Assembly: GCA_965262175.1 (NCBI GenBank)
Contig: CBDHES010000002.1
Coordinates: forward strand, 434,001-498,000
Length of the DNA stretch: 64,000 bases
Direction of reading: 5' to 3'
Origin: CADEDH01 sp965262175
GTDB lineage: Bacteria; Actinomycetota; Acidimicrobiia; Acidimicrobiales; SZUA-35
The notes under the pieces were generated by a model. It was not told the DNA's origin. It worked only from the letters and a program-made list of their open reading frames with translations, and made no database searches. Position 1 is the first letter of the stretch. The number at the start of each line of letters is the position of its first letter. The position numbers and the translations under genes were made by a program. Below are positions 1-8,607 of the stretch, piece by piece.

Positions 1-669
1 GACCGTCGACAGCAGATCGACGTAGTCGTCATCGAGCGGGCCGTAGAGGCCGAGCTTCCACTCCAGGTAGCCGGGTCCGGGGTCGACCGCCTGGTCGTAG
101 ACCCACTGGCCGTAGATCCGGTAGTCGGCGGTGATGAACTGGCCCGGTTCGCGCTCGATGCCCGAAAGGACGGCCAGGGCGCCGGCCACCTGCTCATCGG
201 TCAGGTTCGACGGACCGAGCCGCAGGAGGTCGAGCAGCCACGGGGCCCAACGGAGATCGCCGTCGAGGGCCATGTCGGCCGCGATGTTCGACGCCAGGGT
301 GCTGCTCGGCTGCTCGAGGAAGGCGTCGATCTTCTCCTCCAGCGTCAGGTCGACAAAGGCCGGCGGTGCCTCGGTCTCCACCCCCGGCACCGTGCGGAAG
401 GTCGCCGGCACCGATGACGTCGTCGTCGCCCCGTCGGCGGCCTCGCTCCCGGCCCCGCCATCGGAGCTGTCGGCGGGACCCCGATCGGCGTCGAGAGCGA
501 GGTCGGAATCGACGGCGGCGGAGTCGGAACAGGCGGCGGCCACCAGCGCCGCGACGACCAGCAGCACGGCGGGACGCCACCACCGGGGTCGGGAACCGCC
601 GACGGGGCGCCGCTCCCCCGCACGGCCCCACCGCCGGTTGGGTTCCGATGTGACCGATGCCGCTGCCAT
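1..669 (-). CDS. Lipoprotein, C-terminus cut by window edge
   Basis: An open frame starts with ATG at 669-667 and runs off the left edge after 223 codons. A basic N-terminus is followed by a hydrophobic stretch and the lipobox V-A-A-A-C (Cys at about residue 47), then a Ser/Asp/Thr-rich linker, so the product should be a lipid-anchored extracytoplasmic protein. The visible part after residue 95 is helical and ends in a segment with the motif GYLEWKLGLYGPLDDDY. This weakly recalls the region before the core of DUF3179 proteins; that is a guess because the core would lie outside the window. It starts 35 nt after the livM stop and is probably the last gene of the liv operon. No clear Shine-Dalgarno sequence is seen. 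Confidence 0.75.
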   Translation of the reverse strand, partial: MAAASVTSEPNRRWGRAGERRPVGGSRPRWWRPAVLLVVAALVAAACSDSAAVDSDLALDADRGPADSSDGGAGSEAADGATTTSSVPATFRTVPGVETEAPPAFVDLTLEEKIDAFLEQPSSTLASNIAADMALDGDLRWAPWLLDLLRLGPSNLTDEQVAGALAVLSGIEREPGQFITADYRIYGQWVYDQAVDPGPGYLEWKLGLYGPLDDDYVDLLSTV

Positions 670-704
670 GGGAGGGAAACTGACGACGACCGGCGGTTGT
701 TCCC

Positions 705-1739
705 TCACCGGCGTCCGACCCTGCTCACCCAGCCGGCGATCCCGTCCGGTGAGATGAAGGTCAGCACCACCAGGCCGAGCCCGAACACCAGCACGTCGTT
801 GTCGAACAGGCCGATCGCCGAGTTGACGGCGGGCACGACCAACAGGGCGATGACGCCGTAGACCGCCCCGACGAGGTAGGCGGCGCCCCCGATCACCGCT
901 GCGGCGTAGAGCCGGAAGGAGAGGAACACGCCGAACTGCTCGTGGCTGACGAACGGGAAGAGCACGGCCTGCAGGGCCCCGGCCGTTCCGGCCAGTGCCG
1001 CCGAGAGGGCGAACGCCCCGGCCTTGGTCGACACGACGTTCACGCCGAAGGTGGCCGCCGCGGTCTCGGAATCCCGGACGGCCTGCATGGCCCGCCCGAC
1101 CCGGCCCCGGAGGAGGTTGCGGGTCATCCAGAACATGAGGGCGCACACCGCCAGGCAGAAGAAGTAGCGGTAGGTGATGGTGTGGTCGTCGCCGAGCCAT
1201 CCCGGCGCTTCCAGGGTGTTGTCGATCGGCCGACCGGAGACCCCGCCGGTGACCGACGGGAACCGCTTGGCCAACGATGGGAACACGACACCCAGCCCGA
1301 GGGTCACCAACGCCAGGTAGATGCCCCGGATCCGCAACGCCGGGAGCCCCAGCAGCCACCCCACGATCCAGGTGGTGACGAACGTGGCCGCCACCGCCGC
1401 CGGATAGGGCAGGCCGACCAGGTCGACGTAGCCGCCGAGGGCGAACGCCCCGAACCCGACGAAGGCGCCGTGACCGAGGGTGATCAAACCGGCGTGGCCG
1501 GTGGCCACCACCACCCCCAGCACGGCCAGGGTCAACACGATGATGCCGGCCGTGCGCCGCAGCTCCAGCTGGTCGATCAGCAACGGCAGCGTCAGGAGCA
1601 CGACGGCGACCACCGCCAACACCCCACGGGTGGCCCACGGCCACCAACTCGGCGCCGTCGAGGCCGGTGAGGGCCCACCGCCGGCCCAGGCCGGCCGTCC
1701 CGTCGCTCTATGGGTGACGCCTCCCGACTCGCCAGCCAT
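705..1739 (-). CDS. livM: Branched-chain amino acid ABC permease LivM (copy 1)
   Basis: A protein of 344 aa with 8-10 predicted membrane helices and the LivM-type pattern GHAGLITLGHGAFVGFGAFALGGY near residue 60, followed by the cytoplasmic segment PALRIRGIYLALVTLGLG. LivM is one of the two membrane subunits of the branched-chain amino acid/amide importers and pairs with LivH. The ATG overlaps the livH stop codon as TGATG, so translation is probably coupled. The N-terminal 40 residues are polar and longer than in typical LivM. It belongs to the second permease pair of the operon and sits after the binding-protein gene; substrate is unknown. Confidence 0.92.
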   Translation of the reverse strand: MAGESGGVTHRATGRPAWAGGGPSPASTAPSWWPWATRGVLAVVAVVLLTLPLLIDQLELRRTAGIIVLTLAVLGVVVATGHAGLITLGHGAFVGFGAFALGGYVDLVGLPYPAAVAATFVTTWIVGWLLGLPALRIRGIYLALVTLGLGVVFPSLAKRFPSVTGGVSGRPIDNTLEAPGWLGDDHTITYRYFFCLAVCALMFWMTRNLLRGRVGRAMQAVRDSETAAATFGVNVVSTKAGAFALSAALAGTAGALQAVLFPFVSHEQFGVFLSFRLYAAAVIGGAAYLVGAVYGVIALLVVPAVNSAIGLFDNDVLVFGLGLVVLTFISPDGIAGWVSRVGRR

Positions 1740-2680
1740 CAGACCCGCTCCACCCGTCGGGTGCCGAACAGGCCGGTGGGCTGGACGAGGAGCACCCCGG
1801 CCATCACCAACAACGGCGGGAGCAGGCTCAGTTCGGTCGAGATGAACGGAACGTAGCCGGGGACGAGCGTCTGGGTCAGGGCCACGATCAGCCCCCCGAC
1901 CAACGCCCCGAGCGGGCTGTCGAGTCCGCCGATCGTTGCGGCCGCGAAGCCGAAGATCAGGAGCCGGATCATCATGAACGGCTCCAGGAGCACGTTCTCG
2001 GCCATCAGGGCCGCCGCTCCGGCCCCGATCCCGGCCGCCACGGCCCAGCCGACCATCAACGTACGACCGACGCGGACCCCGCACAGCTCCGCCGACGCCC
2101 GGTTGCCGGTGATGGCCCGAAAGGCGAGACCGAGCTTCGTCCGATGGAGGACGAAGCCCAGCACCGCCAGCAACGCGAGCAGCGTCAACCAGACCCCGAT
2201 CGTCTCGTACCGCAAACGGGCTCCGGCGATCTCGATGAAGTCGTTTGGCTCCGACGGGAAGGGGCTGGGGAACAGCCGGGGTTGCGTTCCCCACAGCTCG
2301 ACGGTGATGGCGTTGATGGCGATCAGGAGCCCGATCGTGACGTTGACCACCGAGATGTCGGGTCGGCCCTCCAGGGGTCGGATCAGCACCCGCTCGGTCA
2401 GCGCGCCGGCGATCGTGCCGAACACGACGGCGCCGAGGATGGCCATCGGTACCGGCCATGGCAGGCCGGGGAGGATCCCGACCAGGCCAGCGCCGGCGAT
2501 CGCCGTGCCGGTCGGGGCCAGCAACAGGTAGCCGACGTAGGCGCTGAAGGTCGCCAACTCGCCCTGGGCGAAGTTGAGCAGGCCGGTGGCCCGGTAGATC
2601 GTGACCAGGGCGATCGCCAGCGAGGCGTAGATCGCTCCGTTGAACATGGCATCGAAGATCCGCTGCACCAGCAGTTCCAC
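1739..2680 (-). CDS. livH: Branched-chain amino acid ABC permease LivH (copy 1)
   Basis: A 313-aa integral membrane protein of the LivH family. The N-terminal segment NGAIYASLAIALVTIYRATGLLNFAQGEL (split here only by description) and the GTR-R-VERV type C-terminus are characteristic. It starts with GTG at 2680-2678, preceded by GAGAGG on the minus strand. It lies 120 nt downstream of the substrate-binding protein gene, with a strong stem-loop in between, and overlaps livM by TGATG. It is clearly paralogous to the LivH at 5713-6834, so one operon carries two permease pairs. Confidence 0.92.
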   Translation of the reverse strand: MELLVQRIFDAMFNGAIYASLAIALVTIYRATGLLNFAQGELATFSAYVGYLLLAPTGTAIAGAGLVGILPGLPWPVPMAILGAVVFGTIAGALTERVLIRPLEGRPDISVVNVTIGLLIAINAITVELWGTQPRLFPSPFPSEPNDFIEIAGARLRYETIGVWLTLLALLAVLGFVLHRTKLGLAFRAITGNRASAELCGVRVGRTLMVGWAVAAGIGAGAAALMAENVLLEPFMMIRLLIFGFAAATIGGLDSPLGALVGGLIVALTQTLVPGYVPFISTELSLLPPLLVMAGVLLVQPTGLFGTRRVERV

Positions 2681-2721
2681 CGTCGATCCTCTCGTCCCGA
2701 CAGCTCGGGAGTCCAGACGCG

Positions 2722-2755
2722 GAGGGGGCCGAGGAACGACGTCCTCGGCCCCCTC
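2722..2755 (-). terminator. 14-bp perfect stem-loop after livK
   Basis: Arms GAGGGGGCCGAGGA (2722-2735) and its exact complement (2742-2755) enclose the loop ACGACG. No T-run follows on the minus strand, so it is more likely a partial terminator or mRNA-stabilising structure than a full stop. It lies between the binding-protein gene and the second permease pair, where such elements commonly keep binding-protein mRNA more abundant than permease mRNA. Confidence 0.75.
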
Positions 2756-2800
2756 TGCTTGCTAGATGTTGGACGGGCTACGTCCGATCGTCACCGACGA

Positions 2801-4375
2801 TCAGCAGCCAGCATCGGTCCAGACGCAGTTGGCCGAGGAACCGTTGAGGTCGACGGCCGCGCCCTCCTGGATCCAGGACTCGTTGGCCGCGTCGTAGCGG
2901 CTGAACTCCGAGCCCTCGATGTAGTAGGAGTCCTCGTTACCGCTCACCGAGAAGGAGATGCCGTCGAGGGTGATGGGGTGGACCATGTCCATGGCCCGCA
3001 GCGCCAGCAGGTAGTTGGTCCGGGAGAGACCGCCATCGAGGTCGGCGGCGATCCGCAGCGCCTCGACGTGGGCCCAACCGAACTGACCGAAGCCGGTGCC
3101 GTAGAGGCCGACCGACGTGTCGAGGCCGGCGTTGTCCAGCTCAGCGTTCACGAAGCTGATGAACGGGTCGTCGACGTACTGGGGATCGGTGGTGGCCTTG
3201 ACACCGCCACCGACGATCAGCCAGCCGTCCGCGACCTCACCGGCCGGGATCATGTAGGCGTTGGGGTCCTTGCAGACCGACGGGGCGAACAGCACCGTGT
3301 CGCCACCGGTCAGACCGGCGTTGCCGGCTTCCTGAACGGCCAGGAGGCAGGGGTTACCAGCGGTCATCGCGATGAACACGTCGGGATCGCCGGCGGCGAT
3401 GGTGGTCATCTCGTTGGTGACGGTCGGAGCCGCCGGATCGTGAAGGACGGCGTCGAACGAGGCGATGACGTCGGGGTTGGCCTCGGCCCACTCCTCGAAG
3501 CCCTGCTCGTAGGCGAGGCCGAAGTCGTTGTCCATGACCAGACCGGCAACGTCGACCGGCAGCTGATCGGCCAGGTTGGCCTCGATCCAGTTACCCCAGA
3601 GGATGGCCTCGGTCGAGTACGACATCTGCAGACCGGTGGTCCACGGGTGGTTCTCGGGGTCACCCCAGGCGGGGTGCCCGGTCATCACGAACGGCTGCGG
3701 GATGCAGTTCTCGTTCAGGGTGTCGTACACGGCCAGGGTGTTGGGCGAACCCAGCGTGGTGATGAGGAACGGGTTGTCCGACTGGACCAACTCGTCGACG
3801 AGCTCGATGGTCTGGGTGGCGACGTAGCCGTCGTCCTTGACGATCAGCTCGAGGTCGAGGCCGCCGATACCACCGTTGGCGTTGACGTAGTCGAAGTAGG
3901 CCTCCATGCCGGCGGCGATGTTGCCGTACGAGGCGAGGTTGCCCGACTGGGCGGTGGTGTGGCCGATCAGGATCGAACCGTCGAGCCCCGCGGTGTCCGA
4001 CCAGTCGGCCGGGCACTCGTTGAGGTCGACCTCGAAGCCACCGGGGCCACGGAGGATGTTGTCGTCGCCCACGCCGTAGTCATCGGAGCTCAACACCTCG
4101 ACGACTGCGGCCCGCTGCTCGGCCCACTGAGCCTCCAGCTCCTCGATCGAGCCGGCCGCCTCGGCCGTGTCGCCGTCGTCGGCAGGCTCGGTGGTGCTGC
4201 TGCCGGCGATGGCTTCGGCCGCGGCGTCGTCGTCGATGCCGCCGCCGGCTGCCTCCTCCTCACCGGCCTCGGTATCACCTTCCGATGAGCCCTCGTCGTC
4301 GTCGCTTCCGCCACAGGCGGAAGCGACGAGCGCCAGCGCGAACAGCAAACTCAATATCTTGGTCAGTTTTGACAT
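2801..4375 (-). CDS. livK: Branched-chain amino acid/amide ABC substrate-binding lipoprotein
   Basis: A 524-aa type 1 periplasmic-binding-fold protein. Residues 1-21 form a lipoprotein signal with the lipobox A-S-A-C (Cys21). An unusually long acidic, low-complexity tether of about 60 residues follows before the binding domain, which begins near GDWSDTAGLDGSILIGHTTAQSG. The ATG at 4375 is chosen over an upstream in-frame codon at 4408 because GAGAGGAG precedes it and the signal peptide starts directly. It lies in the liv operon between the two permease pairs. The paralogue at 21621-23237 shares long blocks with it (for example MTTIAAG/E-D-VFI-MTAGNPCLLAVQEAGN). The ligand cannot be told from sequence. 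Confidence 0.93.
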   Translation of the reverse strand: MSKLTKILSLLFALALVASACGGSDDDEGSSEGDTEAGEEEAAGGGIDDDAAAEAIAGSSTTEPADDGDTAEAAGSIEELEAQWAEQRAAVVEVLSSDDYGVGDDNILRGPGGFEVDLNECPADWSDTAGLDGSILIGHTTAQSGNLASYGNIAAGMEAYFDYVNANGGIGGLDLELIVKDDGYVATQTIELVDELVQSDNPFLITTLGSPNTLAVYDTLNENCIPQPFVMTGHPAWGDPENHPWTTGLQMSYSTEAILWGNWIEANLADQLPVDVAGLVMDNDFGLAYEQGFEEWAEANPDVIASFDAVLHDPAAPTVTNEMTTIAAGDPDVFIAMTAGNPCLLAVQEAGNAGLTGGDTVLFAPSVCKDPNAYMIPAGEVADGWLIVGGGVKATTDPQYVDDPFISFVNAELDNAGLDTSVGLYGTGFGQFGWAHVEALRIAADLDGGLSRTNYLLALRAMDMVHPITLDGISFSVSGNEDSYYIEGSEFSRYDAANESWIQEGAAVDLNGSSANCVWTDAGC

Positions 4376-4538
4376 GTGTTTTCTCCTCTCGCCGAGCACG
4401 GATGTCACCCCGGGCTCAGAACTGCTTGCAGGTGTTCACTGCGATCTCGGGACCCACCGCGGGCGCCGGCCGACGGACCGGCGACGGGGGGTTTGGCTGG
4501 ACGAAGACTAGGTGATCGTTCCCGAAGGGGGGCGGCTT

Positions 4539-5663
4539 TCAGACCGCTGGCTCCGGAACGACGTCGTCGACGTCGGCCGATGACGGTGCGCTGATCGACG
4601 CACCGGCGGGGGGCTGGGGGATGACCCGGACGATCTGACTCTTGATCAACTTGGTCAGGCTGGCCAAGCCGCCCGGGGCAAAGAACGTGACCAGGATGAG
4701 GATCACCCCGAACAACGCCTGGGACAGGATGTCGAGGCCCAGGTTCCGGGTGAACTCACCGACGAAGACCCACACGAGCGAACCGAGGATGGCGCCTTCG
4801 ATCGTGGCGACGCCACCGATCACCAGGCCGACCAGCAACGGGATCGCCAGCGGAGCGAAGCCGAAGTCCTGCTCGCCGACGAAGGCGGTGTTCATCGCCC
4901 ACATCACTCCCGACAGGCCGCCGAGGGCGGCCGAGATGCCGAAGGTGATCGTCTTGTACAGGGGGAGGTTCACACCGCTGACCGCAGCACCGGTCTCGTT
5001 GTCCCTGATGGCGACGACGGCCCGCCCGGGCCGGCTCTTGATCAGGTTCGAGACCGCCCAGAAGGCCAGGAGGGTCAGGATCACGATGATGTAGTACCGA
5101 TAGATGGCCTGCTGGGCCGGGGTGTCGTCGATGCGGATGATCCCCCGGATCCACGCCGGTGCCGTCAACTCGGGGTCGATATTCCGCCCGTTGACGCCAC
5201 CGGTCCGCTCCGCGATGCCCCACTTGTCGAGCTTGGCCAACGTTGGGAACACCGCAGCGAACGCCACGGTGAGCAAGGCCAGATAGAGGCCCTTGATGCG
5301 GAGCGCCGGGATGCCGAGGAGGACCCCGACGACGAACGCTGCCAGCATCGAGAACGGGATCGTGGTGAAGTAGTTGAACCCGTGATCCATGATCAGCGTC
5401 GTGGTCACGAACGCCCCGATCCCGATGAAGGCGCTGTGCCCCAGGGCGATCAGCCCCGAGTAGCCGATCACCAGGTTGAGCCCGAGGATCGCGACCGCCA
5501 GATAGAGGGCCCGGTTCATGCGGCCCACCTGGAACTCACCGAACAGCGCGGTGAGGATGTGGGGCAGCAGGGCCAGGAAGACGAGGTAGGCGACCCACGA
5601 CACGGCCACGAACGTCCGGTGGCCCGAGCTGCCTTCCTTGAAGGTGAACAATGCGTTGCTCAT
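4539..5663 (-). CDS. livM: Branched-chain amino acid ABC permease LivM (copy 2)
   Basis: A 374-aa LivM-family permease with the motif GYSGLIALGHSAFIGIGAFVTT and the cytoplasmic segment PALRIKGLYLALLTVAFA, plus an acidic C-terminal tail of about 35 residues. A GTG (5666) and an ATG (5663) are adjacent. The ATG is preferred because it forms a TGATG overlap with the stop of the 16-codon ORF upstream, and AAAGG lies 9 nt before it. It is the partner of the LivH at 5713-6834. Its DNA-level similarity to copy 1 suggests duplication of the permease pair rather than two unrelated systems. Confidence 0.93.
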   Translation of the reverse strand: MSNALFTFKEGSSGHRTFVAVSWVAYLVFLALLPHILTALFGEFQVGRMNRALYLAVAILGLNLVIGYSGLIALGHSAFIGIGAFVTTTLIMDHGFNYFTTIPFSMLAAFVVGVLLGIPALRIKGLYLALLTVAFAAVFPTLAKLDKWGIAERTGGVNGRNIDPELTAPAWIRGIIRIDDTPAQQAIYRYYIIVILTLLAFWAVSNLIKSRPGRAVVAIRDNETGAAVSGVNLPLYKTITFGISAALGGLSGVMWAMNTAFVGEQDFGFAPLAIPLLVGLVIGGVATIEGAILGSLVWVFVGEFTRNLGLDILSQALFGVILILVTFFAPGGLASLTKLIKSQIVRVIPQPPAGASISAPSSADVDDVVPEPAV

Positions 5664-5713
5664 CACGAGTTACCTTTCGAGTCCTTCACCGACGTGTGCT
5701 TCGAGGCCGCCAT
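5663..5713 (-). CDS. 16-codon coupling ORF between livH and livM
   Basis: An ATG overlapping the livH stop (TGATG at 5715-5711) opens a frame reading MAASKHTSVKDSKGNS. It closes with a TGA that overlaps the livM ATG (TGATG at 5665-5661). The Shine-Dalgarno-like AAAGG for livM lies inside it. In permease pair 1 livH and livM overlap directly by one TGATG, so this tiny ORF exactly bridges the 49-nt gap of pair 2. It may be only a ribosome relay, or a remnant of a longer LivM N-terminus. No homology is claimed. Confidence 0.45.
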   Translation of the reverse strand: MAASKHTSVKDSKGNS

Positions 5714-6834
5714 CAGACACGCTCCACCCGGGACGTGCCGAACAGGCCGGCCGGCCGGAACCACAGCACGACCAGGATGACGACGAAGGCGACGGCCAGG
5801 CTGAGCACGTTGAACGCTCGATCCTGGTCGCCGAGGTAGCCGACCAGGATCGACTGGATCAGCCCGATGACGATGCCACCGAGCACGGCCCCGACCAGCG
5901 AGTCGAGACCACCGACGGTGGCGGCAGCGAACGAGAAGATCAGCAGCGTGGCCATCATGTTCGGCTGGAGGAACAGCTTCGGGGCCACCAGCGACCCGCC
6001 CAGGGTGCCGAAGGCCGCGGCCAGCGCCCACCCGAACATCAGGGTCTGCCCGACCCGAACGCCGACGAGGCGGGCCGACTCGGTGTTCGACGAGACGGCC
6101 CGGAAGGCCAAACCGATCTTGGTCTTCGACAGGACGAACCACAGGAAGGCCATCATCAGGCCGAGCACCGCCCAGGTGCCGATCACCGTGTACCGGAGAC
6201 GGGCGCCGCCGATCCCGACGAAGTCGTCGGGGCCGTTGGGGAAGAGGCTGGGGAACGGCCGGGGGTTGAAGTTCCAGAGGTAGCCGGCCACCGAGTTCAG
6301 CAGCAGGAAGATGCCGAGCGTGATCAGCACCACCGGAAGGTGGTCGGTCGGATCGAAGGGTCGGATCAGAACCCGCTCGATGGCGGCACCGACCGCAGCG
6401 CTGATCGCCATCGCCACGGCGATGGCAGCGATCAAGCCCAACGGGAGCGGCCCGGCACTGAAGCCGGCCCACCCGACGATGGGCTCGAGGAAGCTGAGCG
6501 CCGAGATATCGCCGCCGACCAGGCCCTCGCCGGCCGGCACGGCCAGGACGTAGGCGATGAACGTGCCGAACATCGCCAGCTCACCCTGGGCGAAGTTCAC
6601 CAGCGTGGTGGCCTTGAAGATCAACACCAGTGCGACGGCGACCACGGCGTAGACCGCGCCGTTGTCGAGACCGTCGAAGAGGCGCTGGAGGAACAGATTG
6701 AGTCCACCGTCGATGACCGGTGGAATCAGGTAGGCGAGGAGCAGGAGTCCGATCAAGCCGAGGGCGCCGTAGGTCAGCAGCCGCTGCATGTTGTCGGAGA
6801 CCCAACTCCGGTTGTCAACTTGAGCCGTAGCCAT
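5713..6834 (-). CDS. livH: Branched-chain amino acid ABC permease LivH (copy 2)
   Basis: A 373-aa permease with an N-terminal extra helix (residues 20-42), then the LivH core NGAVYAVVAVALVLIFKATTLVNFAQGEL and the C-terminal PAGLFGTSRVERV. That ending nearly matches copy 1 (PTGLFGTRRVERV). The ATG at 6834 has GGAGAGA about 11 nt upstream. It follows livF by 47 nt in a tight operon. The extra loop between the first two helices makes it longer than the 290-310 aa usual for the family. Confidence 0.93.
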   Translation of the reverse strand: MATAQVDNRSWVSDNMQRLLTYGALGLIGLLLLAYLIPPVIDGGLNLFLQRLFDGLDNGAVYAVVAVALVLIFKATTLVNFAQGELAMFGTFIAYVLAVPAGEGLVGGDISALSFLEPIVGWAGFSAGPLPLGLIAAIAVAMAISAAVGAAIERVLIRPFDPTDHLPVVLITLGIFLLLNSVAGYLWNFNPRPFPSLFPNGPDDFVGIGGARLRYTVIGTWAVLGLMMAFLWFVLSKTKIGLAFRAVSSNTESARLVGVRVGQTLMFGWALAAAFGTLGGSLVAPKLFLQPNMMATLLIFSFAAATVGGLDSLVGAVLGGIVIGLIQSILVGYLGDQDRAFNVLSLAVAFVVILVVLWFRPAGLFGTSRVERV

Positions 6835-6881
6835 GGGGGATAGTCGTCTCTCCGTCGTAGAACCGTTGGATACCGATGCCG

Positions 6882-7637
6882 TCAGGCGCCGAGGTAGGCG
6901 TCCTGCACGGCGCTGTCGCTCTTCAGTGCTTCGGCCGAGCCGTCGAGCACGATCTCGCCGGCCTCGAGCACGTAGCCCCAGTTGGCCAGGTCGAGCGCCA
7001 GGTTGGCGTTCTGCTCCACGACGAGCATGGTCACGCCCGATTCCTTGTTCAGCTCGGTGAAGGTGTTGAACAAGTCTTCGATGATCAGCGGCGCCAACCC
7101 GAGCGATGGCTCGTCGAGCAGCACCAGCTTGGGCCGGGACATCAACGCCCGAGCCACCGCCAGCATCTGCTGCTCACCACCGGACAGCGAACCGGCCAGC
7201 TGGTCCCGCCGCTCCTTCAGGCGGGGGAACATCTGGAACCACCGGTCGATGTCATCGCTGAGGTCGTCCTTGCGGACGTAGCCACCGATCTGGAGGTTGT
7301 CGATCACCGACAGCTCGGGGAAGGTGCCTCGCCCCTGGGGGACGTGGGCCACGCCGAGGTTGACGATGTCGGCCGTGTTCCGCTTCGAGATGTCCTCGCC
7401 GGCGAGCACGACCGTGCCGCTCGAGGAGACCATGTTGCAGATGGCACGGAGGGTGGTGGTCTTCCCGGCGCCGTTCGCACCGAGGATGACCGACACCTCA
7501 CCGTCGGGGACCTCGAAGCTGAGGCCGCGCAACACCTCGACCGCGCCGTAGCGGGCGTGGAGGTCGGTGACGCTGAGCATGACGGGCTTGACCGGATCGT
7601 CGTGCCCGTTGCTGCTCGTGGTGTCGACATCGGTCAT
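6882..7637 (-). CDS. livF: Branched-chain amino acid ABC ATPase LivF
   Basis: A 251-aa ATPase with Walker A GANGAGKT (residues 53-60), signature LSGGE (151-155), Walker B LVLLDEP (171-177) and the LivF-type VVEQN in place of a His switch. The motif VPQGRGTFPELSV is typical of LivF. It energises import together with LivG. The ATG overlaps the livG stop as ATGA, indicating translational coupling. It is the only LivF in the window, so it presumably serves both permease pairs. Confidence 0.96.
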   Translation of the reverse strand: MTDVDTTSSNGHDDPVKPVMLSVTDLHARYGAVEVLRGLSFEVPDGEVSVILGANGAGKTTTLRAICNMVSSSGTVVLAGEDISKRNTADIVNLGVAHVPQGRGTFPELSVIDNLQIGGYVRKDDLSDDIDRWFQMFPRLKERRDQLAGSLSGGEQQMLAVARALMSRPKLVLLDEPSLGLAPLIIEDLFNTFTELNKESGVTMLVVEQNANLALDLANWGYVLEAGEIVLDGSAEALKSDSAVQDAYLGA

Positions 7638-8398
7638 GCTGCGGAGCTCCCCAGGTAGGCCTCGATCACCGACGGATCCTCTCGGACGACGTCGGGGGTG
7701 CCCTCGGCGATCTTCTTGCCGAAGTTCAACACGACGACCTTCTCGGAGATCCCCATGACCATCCGCATGTGGTGCTCGACCAGGAGGATCGTGAGGTTGT
7801 GGTTGTCGCGGAGCTGGCGGATCGTCTCGCCCAGCTCATCGACCTCGGAGTGGGTCAGGCCGCTGGCCGGCTCATCGAGCATCAGCAGCCGCGGGTTGCC
7901 GATCAGCGCCCGAGCCAGCTCGATCCGCTTGAGGGTGCCGAACGGCAGACCGGCTGCCGGGTGGAAGGCGTGCTGCTCCAACCCGAGCTCCTCCAGAGCC
8001 TGCCAGGCTCGGAGCTTGGACTCCCGCTCCTCACCGCCGGTGCCGAGCTTGAACATCGAGGTGAAGAAGTTGGCCTTGGTCCTCGTGTGGTCGCCGACCA
8101 TCACGTTCTGCAGCACCGTCATCCCCGGCCAGAGGGCCAGGTTCTGGAACGTCCGGTACACGCCCTTCTGCGAGATCGTGTGGGGGGCCAGGCTCAGCAG
8201 ATCGATGTTGTCGAACGTGACCGCTCCCTCCGTCGGGTCGTAGATCCGGCTGACGACGTTGAACAACGTCGTCTTGCCGGCACCGTTGGGCCCGATGAGG
8301 GCACAGATCTGCCCCTCGTCGATCCCGAACGACAGACGATCAAGCGCCGTGATACCGCCGAACTTCACGGTGATGTCAGAGACATCGAGCAAAGACAC
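7634..8398 (-). CDS. livG: Branched-chain amino acid ABC ATPase LivG
   Basis: A 254-aa ATPase with Walker A GPNGAGKT (about residues 36-43), the LivG-type segment following VYRTFQN, and Walker B LLMLDEPASGL followed by the switch LLVEHHM. GTG at 8398 is chosen because GGGGAGG lies 8 nt upstream. The open frame extends to 8476, but that would start upstream of a good promoter at 8454-8482, so the longer form is unlikely. It is the first gene of the liv operon and overlaps livF by ATGA. Confidence 0.94.
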   Translation of the reverse strand: MSLLDVSDITVKFGGITALDRLSFGIDEGQICALIGPNGAGKTTLFNVVSRIYDPTEGAVTFDNIDLLSLAPHTISQKGVYRTFQNLALWPGMTVLQNVMVGDHTRTKANFFTSMFKLGTGGEERESKLRAWQALEELGLEQHAFHPAAGLPFGTLKRIELARALIGNPRLLMLDEPASGLTHSEVDELGETIRQLRDNHNLTILLVEHHMRMVMGISEKVVVLNFGKKIAEGTPDVVREDPSVIEAYLGSSAA

Positions 8399-8453
8399 GA
8401 AGTGGACCTCCCCCTGCTTCCTGCTGGTGGTTGGTAGCTCAGTAGCATTGTGA

Positions 8454-8482
8454 CGGTAGACACTTTCCACCGGCACGTCAAA
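8454..8482 (-). promoter_or_regulatory. Promoter of the liv operon
   Basis: On the minus strand TTGACG (8482-8477), a 17-nt spacer and TACCGT (8459-8454) form a near-consensus sigma-70-type promoter. Transcription would start near 8447, about 50 nt before the livG GTG. This also decides the livG start. Confidence 0.7.
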
Positions 8483-8538
8483 GTAGGGTCAGCACCGACC
8501 CGCGGGCTTCCCGCCGCTGTCATGATCCCGTTACGAGA

Positions 8539-8554
8539 TGACAGCCGCCTGTCA
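8539..8554. promoter_or_regulatory. Palindrome upstream of the liv promoter
   Basis: TGACAG-CCGC-CTGTCA is a perfect 16-bp dyad lying 57 bp upstream of the liv -35 element. A further CTGTCA half site occurs at 8517-8522, and GACCG/CGGTC arms flank 8555-8577. This stretch between the liv operon and the VOC gene has no coding potential and looks like a regulator-binding region; the regulator is unknown. Confidence 0.45.
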
Positions 8555-8607
8555 GACCGTTATATGAGGTATCGGTCAGAGGGCGATCGAGCCGCTGCCG
8601 GCCTGGC

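Noticed and set aside
1737..2459. Extension of livM to a 584-aa protein starting inside livH
   Set aside because: The first 240 residues are an out-of-frame reading of livH. The ATG with a TGATG overlap at 1739 is the real start.
2144..4288. 714-codon plus-strand frame opposite livH and livK
   Set aside because: The minus-strand lipoprotein and permease have clear motifs. The plus frame arises from high-GC codon bias.
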